This document shows positions 1-9,264 of a stretch of DNA of 64,000 bases, one piece after another. How positions within the stretch are numbered: position 1 is the stretch's first letter; each line of letters begins with the position of its first letter. A program made the translations under genes and the position numbers. The notes beneath the pieces were generated by a model. That model saw only the letters and a list, made by a program, of their open reading frames with translations. It was not told where the DNA came from and did not search any database. Origin of the DNA: SYIM01 sp964581825 (GTDB taxonomy: Bacteria; Pseudomonadota; Gammaproteobacteria; Burkholderiales; Burkholderiaceae_E). The DNA lies in the NCBI GenBank assembly GCA_964581825.1, contig CAZORB010000003.1, positions 1-64,000 on the forward strand, written 5' to 3'.

Positions 1-914
1 GCCACCGCGGATTCAAACGGTGCGCGCTCGGGCCGGATCAGCTTCACGCCATTCTTTTCCATCAGCGCAATCGCGTCTTCATTGGCCTTGGCTGCCCCCG
101 CACGCATGGTTTCACCCGCAGCCCGCGCAGCCTTCAGCACTACGTCCTGATGGGCTGGCGACAGCGACGAGAACTTCTTCATGTTCATCACGTACACCGT
201 CGCGGTGAAGATGTGATCGGTGATCGCCAGGCTTTTGGCCACCTCAAACAGCTTGGAGTCGGCCATACCGTGATAGTTGGTGTCCACGCCATCGATCGTC
301 CGCTGTTGTAGCGCGGTGGACGCCTCAGGCCAGGCCATTGGAACGGGGTTGCCACCAAACGCATGCACTGTGCGCACGTAGAGCGCGTTCTCGATCACTC
401 GAATCTTCTTGCCCTTCATGTTGGCGGGCTGGTTGATGTCGGTGCCGTTCATCAGGAAACCGCGGAAGTCCCAGACGCCCCACGACAGGCCCTTGATGCC
501 CTTGGATTCGAGCGTGCCGAGAATGCGCGTGCCAGTGGGGCCAGTCAGAACATTCCAGGCCGAGTCGCGGTTCTTCCAGATGTACGGAAGTTCGGTAATG
601 CTGAAGGTGGGTTCGATGGCGGCCACAATGCCCGCGCCGTTCATCGCGATGTCAAGCGTACCCAGCCGTACCTGCGACAGCATCTCGAGTTCCCCGCCCA
701 GCTGCCCGTTGGGGAACAGTTCAATTTCGACTTCGCCGTTTGACAGCTGACGCGCGGTATCGGCAAATGCTTTGCCGCCCTGACCGGCAATCGCGGCGGC
801 CGATGTCACATGCCCCAACCGCAATTTGACTTTCGCCTGAGCCGAAGCCTGGACCGAAAATGCACCAAGTACTGCCGACAATAGGCCAGCGACCAACCAC
901 TTCGATTGAAGCAT
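1..914 (-). CDS. dctP: TRAP transporter solute-binding protein, DctP family (3' end cut by window edge)
   Basis: This is the periplasmic receptor of a tripartite ATP-independent (TRAP) transporter, which captures a carboxylate-type ligand and delivers it to the DctQM membrane pair. Reading the minus strand from ATG 914 gives a Sec signal peptide of about 26 residues ending at an ASAQA-type cleavage site, then KVKLRLGHV and, further on, GGELEMLSQVRLGTLD and the PMAW/ALQQRTIDGVD segments usual in DctP proteins. A strong GGAGG lies just upstream of the ATG. About 304 codons are present; the C-terminus and any dctQM genes lie left of the window. It is divergent from the amidase gene. Family is secure; the ligand is unknown. 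Confidence 0.9.
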   Translation of the reverse strand, partial: MLQSKWLVAGLLSAVLGAFSVQASAQAKVKLRLGHVTSAAAIAGQGGKAFADTARQLSNGEVEIELFPNGQLGGELEMLSQVRLGTLDIAMNGAGIVAAIEPTFSITELPYIWKNRDSAWNVLTGPTGTRILGTLESKGIKGLSWGVWDFRGFLMNGTDINQPANMKGKKIRVIENALYVRTVHAFGGNPVPMAWPEASTALQQRTIDGVDTNYHGMADSKLFEVAKSLAITDHIFTATVYVMNMKKFSSLSPAHQDVVLKAARAAGETMRAGAAKANEDAIALMEKNGVKLIRPERAPFESAV

Positions 915-978
915 GGGAGTCCTCCGATGGGTTTCAATGATGAGTTGCCGCCAGTCCTGATGCTGACGAACTGACCGC

Positions 979-1008
979 ACGGTACGCGACGACCTTTCCA
1001 CGCGTCAA
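979..1008 (-). promoter_or_regulatory. Candidate sigma70 promoter for dctP
   Basis: On the minus strand TTGACG (1003-1008) is followed after 18 bases by TACCGT (979-984), about 65 bases before the dctP ATG. The -35 matches 5 of 6 consensus bases; the -10 is weak. Prediction only. Confidence 0.35.
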
Positions 1009-1049
1009 GCAATTGGATGAAACGCTCGTCGGGTGGACCAATCGAATCG

Positions 1050-1065
1050 GTTCGTGTACACGAAC
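1050..1065. promoter_or_regulatory. Perfect 16-bp palindrome, candidate operator
   Basis: GTTCGTGTACACGAAC is its own reverse complement over all 16 bases. It lies between the divergent dctP and amidase genes and overlaps the candidate -35 box of the amidase. The size and TGTACA core resemble operators of GntR- or TetR-type dimers, but no such regulator gene is in the window. Confidence 0.6.
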
Positions 1066-1083
1066 GGTCGTTTCAGCTATGGT
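1055..1083 (+). promoter_or_regulatory. Candidate promoter for the amidase operon
   Basis: TGTACA (1055-1060) and TATGGT (1078-1083) are separated by 17 bases and lie 35 bases before the chosen amidase start. Each box matches 4 of 6 consensus bases. The -35 box is embedded in the palindrome at 1050-1065, so a bound dimer would block polymerase. Confidence 0.4.
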
Positions 1084-1117
1084 CTCCCCTAGCACTGACC
1101 GAAAGTTGCCCAACGCC

Positions 1118-2401
1118 ATGACACGCGAACCTCACTCTCTCACCGCTTCCGAAGCGGCCGCCGAAATCGAATCGGGTCGCCTGAGCGCCGAATCTCTGGT
1201 GCGAAGCTGCCTTGAGCGCATCGATGCACGCGAGCCGCAAGTGCATGCCTGGGTGCATCTTGATCGTGATGCAGCCATCGCTGCGGCACGACGCGCCGAC
1301 GCGGGGCAACGATCCGGACTTCTGCATGGCATTCCGGTGGGATTCAAAGACGTGATCGACACCGCGGATCAGCCCACTGCGTACGGGTCGCCGATTTACA
1401 CCGGTCATCGGCCGGTCACGGACGCCGCCTGCGTTGCGCTGACACGCGAGGCCGGCGCACTGGTCCTGGGCAAAACCGCGTCTACCGAATTCGCCTATCG
1501 GCACCCCAGCTCCTGCACCAACCCACACAATCCCGCGCACTCACCCGGCGGCTCGTCTTCGGGTTCGGCAGCGGCGGTCGCCGACCTGATGGTGCCGCTT
1601 TCGGTGGGCACGCAAACCAGCGGGTCGGTCATTCGACCGGCCGCCTACTGCGGCGTACACGCCATCAAACCCGGCTACGGCGAGCTGAGTTTCTCCGGCG
1701 TACGGCACCTTGCGGAAAGCCTCGATACCCTGGGTTGCATGGCGCGCAGCATCGAAGATCTGGCGCTCTTCATGGCGGTACTTCAAATGCGCGACTACCG
1801 CCGTGTCGGCGACGGGCTGCAGCGCGCGCCACGGCTCGCTGTCTACCGCAGCGAGCTTTGGGAAGACGCGCAGCCCGATGCCCGTCAACGCTTCGACGAA
1901 TCCCTGCAGAAGCTCGCCCGCGCTGGCGCCGAGCTGACCGAAATCGCTAATCCCGGCCTGGACCGCAAACTGCTCGACGCAATCTGGCTGGCCACCAAAT
2001 TTGAAGCGGGCCGTGTGCTGGTACATGAGTTTCGACATCACCGCGAATCGATGTCGGCGCCCGCGCAAGCGCTGGTCAGCGATGCCAAGACAATCGGGCT
2101 CGACGCGTATCATGCCGCCAGCGCTGAACTGGAGCGCGGCCGCAATCACCTGCTCGCGCAGCTCGCACCCTTCGATGCAACGCTCACCTTGTCAGCCGTG
2201 GGCGAAGCACCGCTTGGGCTGCATGACACCGGTCCTGTTCTGTTCAACTATCTCTGGACGCTTGCCTGGACACCGGCGCTCAATCTGCCAGTCATGCGTG
2301 GCAACAACGGCCTGCCGATCGGCCTTCAAGTGGTCGGCGCACGACGCGGCGAGCAGGCGCTCCTCGCCACCGGCCGCTGGATCGAGCGGCACCTTGTCTG
2401 A
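1118..2401 (+). CDS. Amidase signature family enzyme
   Basis: A hydrolase of the amidase signature family, which cleaves amide bonds using a Ser-cisSer-Lys triad. All three elements are visible: Lys77 in GFKDVID, the serine run at 146-148 in PGGSSSGS, and Ser170 in TSGSVIRPAA. Length is 427 residues from ATG 1118, usual for small-molecule amidases. The open frame extends upstream to 1013, but that part has no homologous look and would include the promoter, so ATG 1118 is preferred. The next gene begins 9 bases after the stop. It is divergent from a TRAP receptor gene, which suggests uptake and hydrolysis of the same compound, but the substrate cannot be read from sequence. Not GatA: no gatB/gatC nearby. 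Confidence 0.85.
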   Translation: MTREPHSLTASEAAAEIESGRLSAESLVRSCLERIDAREPQVHAWVHLDRDAAIAAARRADAGQRSGLLHGIPVGFKDVIDTADQPTAYGSPIYTGHRPVTDAACVALTREAGALVLGKTASTEFAYRHPSSCTNPHNPAHSPGGSSSGSAAAVADLMVPLSVGTQTSGSVIRPAAYCGVHAIKPGYGELSFSGVRHLAESLDTLGCMARSIEDLALFMAVLQMRDYRRVGDGLQRAPRLAVYRSELWEDAQPDARQRFDESLQKLARAGAELTEIANPGLDRKLLDAIWLATKFEAGRVLVHEFRHHRESMSAPAQALVSDAKTIGLDAYHAASAELERGRNHLLAQLAPFDATLTLSAVGEAPLGLHDTGPVLFNYLWTLAWTPALNLPVMRGNNGLPIGLQVVGARRGEQALLATGRWIERHLV

Positions 2402-2410
2402 GGACACTCC

Positions 2411-3400
2411 ATGAACGATCTCAGCCGTCCCGCCGTCCCGTCGATGTTTGAAGGTTCAATCGGTAAGCCGCTCGCATGGGTTCGCGATGAGGTGAGCGAA
2501 AGCGATTGGCGCGTTGCGGTTCCCGCCGAAGCGCTCGCCGAGATCGACCAGGTCATCGAGATCCTGCGGGCGAATCCCATGGATGTTCGCGCGCTGTGCC
2601 TGGACGACTATCCGCTCGATGCCTGCCGTGCGCTGATGGCCAGGGTTCGCCATCAGCTTGATCACGGCATCGGCATGGTGGTGCTTGACCGGATGGCTGT
2701 TGAGCGCCACGACAAGGAGTCACTCACCGCCATCTACTGGATGCTGTCGTCCCTGATTTCACGGCCGGTGGCTCAGTCATATGACGGCCGTCTGCTTTAC
2801 GATGTTCGCGATACCGGCAAAAAAACGGACACGCGGGTACGAGCCGATCTGACGAATCAGGAAATTTCCTGGCACAGCGACTACGGCTTCAACTTCCCGC
2901 CTCCCTATCTTGGGCTGCTCGTGCTCAGAACCGCCCGCTCAGGCGGCATCAGCAAAGCGGCCAGCATGATGACCGTGCACAATGAGCTGCGTGAAAAGCG
3001 CCCCGATCTGCTGCGCCGGCTCTATGAGCCGTTTCACTGGAACCGTCAGGGCGAGCATCCCGAAGGCGCCCCCGTCACGCATTTTTATCCGATCTTCGAA
3101 TGCCACGATGGCGTGGTGCGCTCGCGATTCAATCCAGCGCTGGTGCCGAAGGGCTATGAGCTCGTAGGCCTGCAGCCGGACGCGCTCGGCCTGGAAGCAC
3201 TGCGCGAAGCCGGGAAAATCATGTCGGATGAGCGGAATCACATTACCTTTGTGCTGAAGCCTGGTGAAATCCAGTACGTCAACAACTTCCGACTCGCCCA
3301 TCTTCGCACCGACTATGACGACTACGATGAGCCTGACCGCAAACGTCATCTGGTCAGAATTTTTCTTCGCGACTTCGGTAGGCGTTCCTACATGGGCTGA
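2411..3400 (+). CDS. TauD/TfdA family Fe(II)/2-oxoglutarate-dependent dioxygenase
   Basis: A 329-residue non-haem iron oxygenase. The HxD...H facial triad is recognisable: His155 and Asp157 in WHSDYGFN, and His297 in RLAHLRTDY; the downstream RHLVRIFLRD segment supplies the arginine that usually binds 2-oxoglutarate. Members hydroxylate or cleave small carboxylates, sulfonates or quaternary amines. It lies 9 bases after the amidase and 17 before mutS, so it is co-transcribed with them. Amidase plus dioxygenase suggests a short catabolic branch; the substrate is unknown. Confidence 0.85.
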   Translation: MNDLSRPAVPSMFEGSIGKPLAWVRDEVSESDWRVAVPAEALAEIDQVIEILRANPMDVRALCLDDYPLDACRALMARVRHQLDHGIGMVVLDRMAVERHDKESLTAIYWMLSSLISRPVAQSYDGRLLYDVRDTGKKTDTRVRADLTNQEISWHSDYGFNFPPPYLGLLVLRTARSGGISKAASMMTVHNELREKRPDLLRRLYEPFHWNRQGEHPEGAPVTHFYPIFECHDGVVRSRFNPALVPKGYELVGLQPDALGLEALREAGKIMSDERNHITFVLKPGEIQYVNNFRLAHLRTDYDDYDEPDRKRHLVRIFLRDFGRRSYMG

Positions 3401-3417
3401 CCGGTGCGTCTGACAGC

Positions 3418-6054
3418 ATGAACCTGCCCCGCGACGCGGCCGCGGAGGCCTCCCTCAGCTCGCATACGCCGATGATGCAGCAGTATCTGCGCATCAAGGC
3501 TGACTATCCGGAGATGTTGCTGTTCTACCGGATGGGAGATTTTTACGAGCTCTTTTTCGACGATGCTGATAAAGCATCGCGACTGCTCGGCATTACTTTG
3601 ACGCGACGCGGTGTGTCGGCAGGCGAGCCGATTCCGATGGCCGGCGTACCCGTTCACGCGGTTGAACAATATCTGGCACGGCTCATTCGAATCGGCGAGT
3701 CGGTAGCGGTGTGCGAGCAGGTGGGCGACCCCGCGCTTGCCAAAGGTCCTGTCGAGCGCAAGGTGGTGCGCATCGTGACCCCTGGCACGCTCACCGACGC
3801 ACAGCTTCTTCCCGAGCGTGAAGACCGCGTTCTGCTGGCCCTGAACCCCAGTCCGCGGGCCGATGGCCGGTGCGGACTCGCGTGGATGGTCGTAGCAAGC
3901 GGCGAGTTTTGGGTGGCTGAGGTTGACGCCGATGCACTCAGCCACGAAATCGATCGGCTGCGCCCCGCCGAAGTGGTGATCGCCGATGGACGGACGCTCG
4001 CGCCCGATCGGCTTGCGCTCCTCGGACAGGCGCCGCTTGCACGCGCCCCCGACTGGCATTTTGACCCGCAGCGCGCCGAGCGCGCCCTGGCTGAGCTCTT
4101 TGGCGTGCGCGATCTGGCGGGCTTTGGCGTCACCGACTGCCCGCTCGCCGTGGGCGCTGCCGGGGCGCTGGTGCAGTACGCGATGCGAACGCAGGGCCAG
4201 TCGCTGCCCCATCTGCAAGGGCTGCGCGTTCACCAGGGCGACGAGTTTATTGAGCTTGATCCAGTCGCGCGCCGCAATCTCGAAATCGTGGATACGCTGC
4301 GCGGCGACGACGGGCCGTGCCTGATCCGAATTGTTGACCGTTGCGCTACCGCGGCCGGGGGTCGATTGCTGCGGCGTTGGCTACAGCAGCCGCTGCGCGA
4401 CCCCGATCGCGCGGCCGCCCGTCATGACCAGGTCGATGTCATCACGGCGGTTCGCCTCGCGCTTCAGGATTTTCTGTCGCGTCTGCCAGACCTCGAGCGC
4501 GTGGCCACGCGCATCGCGCTGGGTAGCGTGCGCCCTCGCGAGCTCGCAGCACTTCGCGACGCAGTGCCGGCGCTGCACGGGATCATCGATCTGCTCGCCA
4601 CTTTGCCGCGCTCATCGTTTGCGGATCCGATTGAAGCGCTCGCCCTGTCCGACGCCGCCTGGCAACCGATTGCTGAGGCACTGATGGACGAGCCCTCTGC
4701 GCTCGCGCGCGAGGGGGGTGTGATCCGCGACGGGTTCGATGCCGAACTCGACGAACTGCGCGCAATCGATCGCGACTGCGACAGTTTCCTCGCCCAAATG
4801 GAACTGGCCGAACGCGAGCGCACCGGGATCGCAAACCTGCGAGTGGGCTACAACAACGTCCACGGCTTTTTCATTGAAGTCAGTCACGGCCAGTCAGACA
4901 AGGTTCCAGTCGAGTACCGCCGGCGCCAAACCCTGAAGAACGCCGAGCGCTACATCACGCCGGAGCTGAAGGCCTTCGAAGACAAGGCGCTGTCGGCCCG
5001 AGAGCGTGCGCTCGCGCGCGAGCGGATGCTCTACGAACAGCTGGTCGGCCAGCTCGCTGCAGCAGTCCCCGCCTGGCAGCGGGCAGGACGCGCGGTTGCC
5101 GAGGTCGATGTGATCGCGAACTTCGCTGAGCGCGCGGCGACGCTTCGATGGACGCGGCCGCGATTCGGTCGCACCCCGGGCGTCGAAATTCGGGCCGGAC
5201 GTCACCCGGTGGTTGAGGCAGGTGTCGAAACCTTTGTGCCGAACGACTGCGTGATGCGCGAGAACCGGCGAATGCTGCTGATCACCGGTCCCAACATGGG
5301 TGGTAAGTCCACCTATATGCGATCGGTCGCGCTCATCGTGCTGCTTGCTTACTGCGGAAGTTTTGTACCGGCTGAGCTTTGCGAGCTGGGTCCGATCGAC
5401 AGGATTTTTACGCGCATCGGGGCATCGGATGATCTCGCGGGAGGGCGCTCTACCTTCATGGTTGAGATGACCGAGGCGGCTGCAATCCTCAATGCAGCCA
5501 CGGAACAGTCGCTGGTTCTGATGGACGAGATCGGACGCGGCACGTCGACCTTCGATGGACTGTCTCTTGCGCACGCAATCGCATCGCGCCTCCTGTCGCA
5601 TAACCGCAGCTTCACGCTGTTTGCCACGCACTATTTCGAGCTCACCGAGCTCGCTTCTACGCAACCCGGCGCAGTCAATCTGCATCTGTCCGCGGCCGAG
5701 CATCGCGGCGGGATCGTATTTCTGCATGAAGTACGCGAGGGGCCGGCCAGCCGCAGCTACGGGCTGCAGGTGGCGCGGCTCGCGGGCGTACCGCAACCGG
5801 TCATTCGAAGCGCTGGCGCGCTGCTCACCAAGCTCGAAGCGCGTGCGCGCGAACACGATCAGCAGTTCGATCTGTTCGCGGCGGAGCCAGCGCTCGACGC
5901 TGCGGATCAACCCGCCGCCCCCGTCCCTGAGCCGGCTCTTGATCAGGCGCTAACGCTTCGCGAACGGCTGATCGAGATCGACCCGGACGCGTTAACGCCC
6001 CGCGAGGCGCTCGATCAGCTGTATGCGCTGCGAGCCATGCTCGACGGCCGGTAA
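3418..6054 (+). CDS. mutS: DNA mismatch repair protein MutS
   Basis: MutS recognises base mismatches and small loops as a dimer and recruits MutL. The 878 residues are of normal length and all key elements are present: the mismatch-wedge motif Phe42-x-Glu44 in GDFYELF, connector and lever domains, the Walker A site GPNMGGKST at 624-632, the Walker B/D-loop region DEIGRGTST at about 703, and TLFATHYFELTEL with its conserved histidine. The C-terminal 60 residues match the helical tetramerisation tail. It is the third gene of the rightward run starting with the amidase; spacing of 17 bases on each side implies co-transcription, an unusual partner set for mutS. Confidence 0.98.
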   Translation: MNLPRDAAAEASLSSHTPMMQQYLRIKADYPEMLLFYRMGDFYELFFDDADKASRLLGITLTRRGVSAGEPIPMAGVPVHAVEQYLARLIRIGESVAVCEQVGDPALAKGPVERKVVRIVTPGTLTDAQLLPEREDRVLLALNPSPRADGRCGLAWMVVASGEFWVAEVDADALSHEIDRLRPAEVVIADGRTLAPDRLALLGQAPLARAPDWHFDPQRAERALAELFGVRDLAGFGVTDCPLAVGAAGALVQYAMRTQGQSLPHLQGLRVHQGDEFIELDPVARRNLEIVDTLRGDDGPCLIRIVDRCATAAGGRLLRRWLQQPLRDPDRAAARHDQVDVITAVRLALQDFLSRLPDLERVATRIALGSVRPRELAALRDAVPALHGIIDLLATLPRSSFADPIEALALSDAAWQPIAEALMDEPSALAREGGVIRDGFDAELDELRAIDRDCDSFLAQMELAERERTGIANLRVGYNNVHGFFIEVSHGQSDKVPVEYRRRQTLKNAERYITPELKAFEDKALSARERALARERMLYEQLVGQLAAAVPAWQRAGRAVAEVDVIANFAERAATLRWTRPRFGRTPGVEIRAGRHPVVEAGVETFVPNDCVMRENRRMLLITGPNMGGKSTYMRSVALIVLLAYCGSFVPAELCELGPIDRIFTRIGASDDLAGGRSTFMVEMTEAAAILNAATEQSLVLMDEIGRGTSTFDGLSLAHAIASRLLSHNRSFTLFATHYFELTELASTQPGAVNLHLSAAEHRGGIVFLHEVREGPASRSYGLQVARLAGVPQPVIRSAGALLTKLEARAREHDQQFDLFAAEPALDAADQPAAPVPEPALDQALTLRERLIEIDPDALTPREALDQLYALRAMLDGR

Positions 6055-6071
6055 GCGCCAGGGTCATTCGC

Positions 6072-7151
6072 ATGTCTGTTGTCGTCAAACGCCGATCGCT
6101 GCTCGCGGCTGGCGCAGCGTTTGGCCTCCCAGGGTCAATGCTTGCGGCGTCGAGCGCCCACGCAGCAGACGCTGAGCGTCCGATCGCCGCCGGCGCTGAG
6201 CCACGCTTCAGCTTCGCATTAATCGGCGATCTGCCCTACCGGCGCTTTGAACTCGCGGCGGTACCGTCGCTTCTCGAGGACATAGCCCAGCAGTGTGCGT
6301 TCGCGATTCATGTGGGCGACATCAAAGGCGGTTCGGAGCCCTGCTCAAACGACCTGCTGTCCGCAAGACTCGCTGCGCTGTCGGCGACGCGAGTGCCGAT
6401 GGTCTATACGCCCGGCGACAATGAATGGACCGACTGCTGGCGACCCGCCGCAGGCGACCATGATCCTGCTGAACGACTTGACTGGTTGCGCCGCGAGATC
6501 TTCGAGCGCGCAACCCCCTGGCTGGGGCCTACCGATCAGGCGGCGCGCCTCGCATTACAGGGTCGCGCGGCAACGGCGGACCTGGCGCCTGGCGGCACCG
6601 CCTCACCAGTCGCCCACCACCTGGTCAGGCAGCGAGACATCGATTCAGGTCCACCCGAGAACCTGATGTGGACTGCCGGCAACGTGTTGTTCCTCACGCT
6701 GAATCTTCCAGGATCCGATAACGGCCGCCGCTCCCCGCTTGACGACGCCGACCGGTTTGAGCGCGATGCGCACAACCGCCGCTGGCTCGAACGGGCATTG
6801 GCCGTGGCGACTTCGGCCAGGCTGGCGGCCATCGCAGTGGCCGCGCATGCCAATCCAGGGTTTGGTCGCGGTATCGATCCATCGAAAATCATTGGCGATG
6901 ATGGCTATGCGGCGTTCCGCCATGATCTGGCCCGCTTAAACGCACGGTTTTCAGGGCATCTGCTGCTCATGCACGGCGACACCCATCGTTTCAGGGTGGA
7001 TCGCATCCTGCCGCGCCTCACGCGGGTCGAGTGTTTTGGAAGCCCATTCACCTCGTCTTGGGTGCGAATCGACGTTCACCCGCAGCGCCCACAACCGTTC
7101 GAGATCTCCGTGCGAAACGCGAGCGCTCCCCGAGATGAATCAACGCCCTGA
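6072..7151 (+). CDS. Exported metallophosphoesterase-like protein
   Basis: A 359-residue protein with a calcineurin-type metallophosphoesterase fold. The N-terminus KRRSLLAAGAAFGLPGSMLA resembles a signal peptide with a twin-arginine-like RR pair, ending near SAHAAD. Metal-site motifs in order are IGDLPYR, HVGDIKGG, TPGDNEWTDCW (replacing the usual GNHE), AHANPGF and HGDTHRF. Its role is unknown; related proteins are annotated as exported phosphoesterases. It begins 17 bases after mutS and ends about 95 bases before rpmE2, which has its own candidate promoter. Confidence 0.75.
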   Translation: MSVVVKRRSLLAAGAAFGLPGSMLAASSAHAADAERPIAAGAEPRFSFALIGDLPYRRFELAAVPSLLEDIAQQCAFAIHVGDIKGGSEPCSNDLLSARLAALSATRVPMVYTPGDNEWTDCWRPAAGDHDPAERLDWLRREIFERATPWLGPTDQAARLALQGRAATADLAPGGTASPVAHHLVRQRDIDSGPPENLMWTAGNVLFLTLNLPGSDNGRRSPLDDADRFERDAHNRRWLERALAVATSARLAAIAVAAHANPGFGRGIDPSKIIGDDGYAAFRHDLARLNARFSGHLLLMHGDTHRFRVDRILPRLTRVECFGSPFTSSWVRIDVHPQRPQPFEISVRNASAPRDESTP

Positions 7152-7170
7152 CTCCTTACACCCAATGAAT

Positions 7171-7200
7171 TTGCCTCAAAGCCGCTCCCGACGTTAAAAT
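7171..7200 (+). promoter_or_regulatory. Candidate sigma70 promoter for rpmE2
   Basis: TTGCCT (7171-7176) and TAAAAT (7195-7200) are separated by 18 bases, 45 bases before the rpmE2 ATG. The -10 matches 5 of 6. I could not see a convincing Zur box, the operator usually expected for type B L31 genes. Confidence 0.5.
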
Positions 7201-7245
7201 CGAGGGTTTCGCAAACCTTCAGCACAGCATTTAAAGAGATTTCCA

Positions 7246-7509
7246 ATGAAAGACGGCATTCACCCCGCCTATCGGGAGGTCGTGTTTCTTGACATGGCCA
7301 GCGGCTTTAAGTTCATCACGCGCTCCACGGTGAACACCCGCGAATCAATCAAGATGGACGATGGCAAGGAATATCCGCTGTTCAAGCTTGATGTGACCTC
7401 CGAGTCGCATCCGTTTTACACCGGCGCACAGCAGCGAATCATTGAAACCGGTCGCGTCGAGAAGTTCCGCCAGAAGTTTGCGCGCTCGAGCGCCAAGCCT
7501 GCCGCCTGA
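7246..7509 (+). CDS. rpmE2: 50S ribosomal protein L31 type B
   Basis: An 87-residue L31 paralogue. It begins MKDGIHPAYREVVF and has FYTGAQQRIIETGRVEKF near the end, both typical. It lacks the CxxC zinc-binding cysteines of the type A protein, so it is the zinc-independent form that can replace L31A when zinc is scarce. It is monocistronic by spacing: 95 bases from the preceding gene and 48 from the next. AAAGAG precedes the start. Confidence 0.95.
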   Translation: MKDGIHPAYREVVFLDMASGFKFITRSTVNTRESIKMDDGKEYPLFKLDVTSESHPFYTGAQQRIIETGRVEKFRQKFARSSAKPAA

Positions 7510-7557
7510 ATTTCAGGCAGGTTGATGCCTGCGCCGCGGGGTGCCTAGCACCTGCCC

Positions 7558-9264
7558 ATGCGTTCCCCCGCGTTCATCGTTACCCAGCACGAGGCCCGGC
7601 GGCTGCCCGGCCTCGTGTTGTTTTTGCTGATCGCGCTCTATGTTCTCGCCGGTCTGCTGGGCCGGGATCCCTGGGGACGTGCCGACGCGGAAGGCTTCGG
7701 GCTCGCGCTCACCATGGTGCGTGGCGCATGGGATGACTGGCTGGCACCGAATGTTTTCGGCCTACCCGTGGCCGAGGAAGGCCCGTTGCCCAGCTGGTTG
7801 GCGGCGATTTTCATTCTGCTGGTTGGCAACATCGCAGGCGAACCTACCGCTGCGCGGCTGGCCAGCGGCGTTGTCGCGGTCTGCGGACTGCTCTGGATCC
7901 GGCAGGCGTGCCGTCTCGTTGCAGCGCGGCCCGAGATTCAGCCTGCCGATCCGTTCGAGGTGTCAGCCTCCGCAGCCGATCTCGGACGTGCGGTGGCCGA
8001 TGCCGCAGTCCTGGTTTGCATCGCAACCTGCGGACTGATTGCGCGCGTCCATGAAAGCTCCGCTACGGTCTTTCAGTTCGCCTGGAGCGCTGCGTTCGCG
8101 CTGGGCGCAGCCGTGGCGATCGAGCGTCCGGTACGGGGCGGACTGATCGCGGGTGCGGCGATTGTGGCCAGCGTGCTGACACGCGGGCTGCCAGTCGGCG
8201 CCATGCTGATCGTGGTCCTGGTGTTGCTTCCGATCGTGTCTCAGCGCTATCGGCTGATTTCCAGGCCGATGCTGCTTGCGGCGGTGGCGAGCTTCATCGC
8301 GTTGTCGCTGCCCTGGCCGCTCGCGCTTCTCACTCAGCATCCGCAGGGCGCCGAATGGTTTCGGGTCTGGCTAGGCTGGAACGCCGCCGAGTTCGGCGCA
8401 GCATCGATGCGCTCACTGGTTTTTCTGGCGCGCAACCTGCCCTGGTACCTGTGGCCGTCCTGGCCGCTCGCCCTGTGGGCGGCCTGGCGCTGGCGCGACC
8501 ACTGGCGCACGCCAGCGCTCGCACTGCCAGGGCTGATGACGCTGGGCGCCCTGCTGCTGATGCTGCTCACACCGGTTCCCAGCGAAAGCATGATGATTCC
8601 CACGGTCGTGCCGTTCGCCATGCTCGCAGCACTGGCTTTGCCAGTGGCCAGGCGTGGGCTGGTCAGCCTGCTCGACTGGATCGCGGTCGCCACCTTCTCG
8701 CTCATCGGACTGGTGATCTGGGCGTACTGGCTCGCCCTGCTCACTGGTTTTCCGCCGCGCATGGCCGACAGTGCGGCACGCCTTGCGCCGGGCTTTGCAT
8801 CGGACACCATCGCGCTGCAGACGGCTGCCGGCATGCTCGCGAGCCTCGCCTGGCTCGCGCTCGTGTGGTGGCGCGCATCACGGCACCCCCGGGCGATCTG
8901 GCGACCGATGGCGCTCTCCTCTGGTGGTCTGCTGCTCGCGTGGGTACTGCTGGTGGTGCTTTGGCTGCCAGCCTATAACGCGCGCGTCAGCTACCGGGGC
9001 GTGGCCACCGAACTCGCAACAGCGCTGGGGCCGACAGAAGGATGTGTACAGGGTGAGCCGCTTGATGCCGCGCAGCGCGCAAGTCTGGTCTATTTTGGAA
9101 ACATCCGATTTGGTAAACCCGGTGAGCGATGCGACTGGCTGCTGATCCGCGATGACGCACGGGCCCCGGTCCCTGCCCCCAGTACCCGCTGGGCGCCGGT
9201 ATGGCAGGGGCGCAGACCCTTCGACAGCACCGAGCGATTCGTGCTCTACCGGCGCGAACCGTGA
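7558..9264 (+). CDS. Polytopic membrane glycosyltransferase, ArnT/GT39-like
   Basis: A 568-residue inner-membrane protein with about a dozen hydrophobic segments and an early periplasmic-loop motif, GLLGRDPWGRADAEGF. This fits the GT-C fold family around ArnT/PMT, which transfers sugars from a polyprenyl phosphate donor to lipid A or other envelope acceptors. The acidic pair usually found in the first loop is only loosely matched (ADAEG), so the exact reaction is uncertain. Its stop overlaps the GTG start of the MATE transporter gene (GTGA), so the two are translationally coupled. Confidence 0.7.
   Translation: MRSPAFIVTQHEARRLPGLVLFLLIALYVLAGLLGRDPWGRADAEGFGLALTMVRGAWDDWLAPNVFGLPVAEEGPLPSWLAAIFILLVGNIAGEPTAARLASGVVAVCGLLWIRQACRLVAARPEIQPADPFEVSASAADLGRAVADAAVLVCIATCGLIARVHESSATVFQFAWSAAFALGAAVAIERPVRGGLIAGAAIVASVLTRGLPVGAMLIVVLVLLPIVSQRYRLISRPMLLAAVASFIALSLPWPLALLTQHPQGAEWFRVWLGWNAAEFGAASMRSLVFLARNLPWYLWPSWPLALWAAWRWRDHWRTPALALPGLMTLGALLLMLLTPVPSESMMIPTVVPFAMLAALALPVARRGLVSLLDWIAVATFSLIGLVIWAYWLALLTGFPPRMADSAARLAPGFASDTIALQTAAGMLASLAWLALVWWRASRHPRAIWRPMALSSGGLLLAWVLLVVLWLPAYNARVSYRGVATELATALGPTEGCVQGEPLDAAQRASLVYFGNIRFGKPGERCDWLLIRDDARAPVPAPSTRWAPVWQGRRPFDSTERFVLYRREP

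Noticed and set aside
1013..1117. N-terminal extension of the amidase
   Set aside because: It would translate through the candidate promoter and palindrome and has no amidase similarity.
4894..5910. 338-codon open frame opposite mutS
   Set aside because: Fully within mutS on the other strand, no recognisable motifs, no ribosome site.
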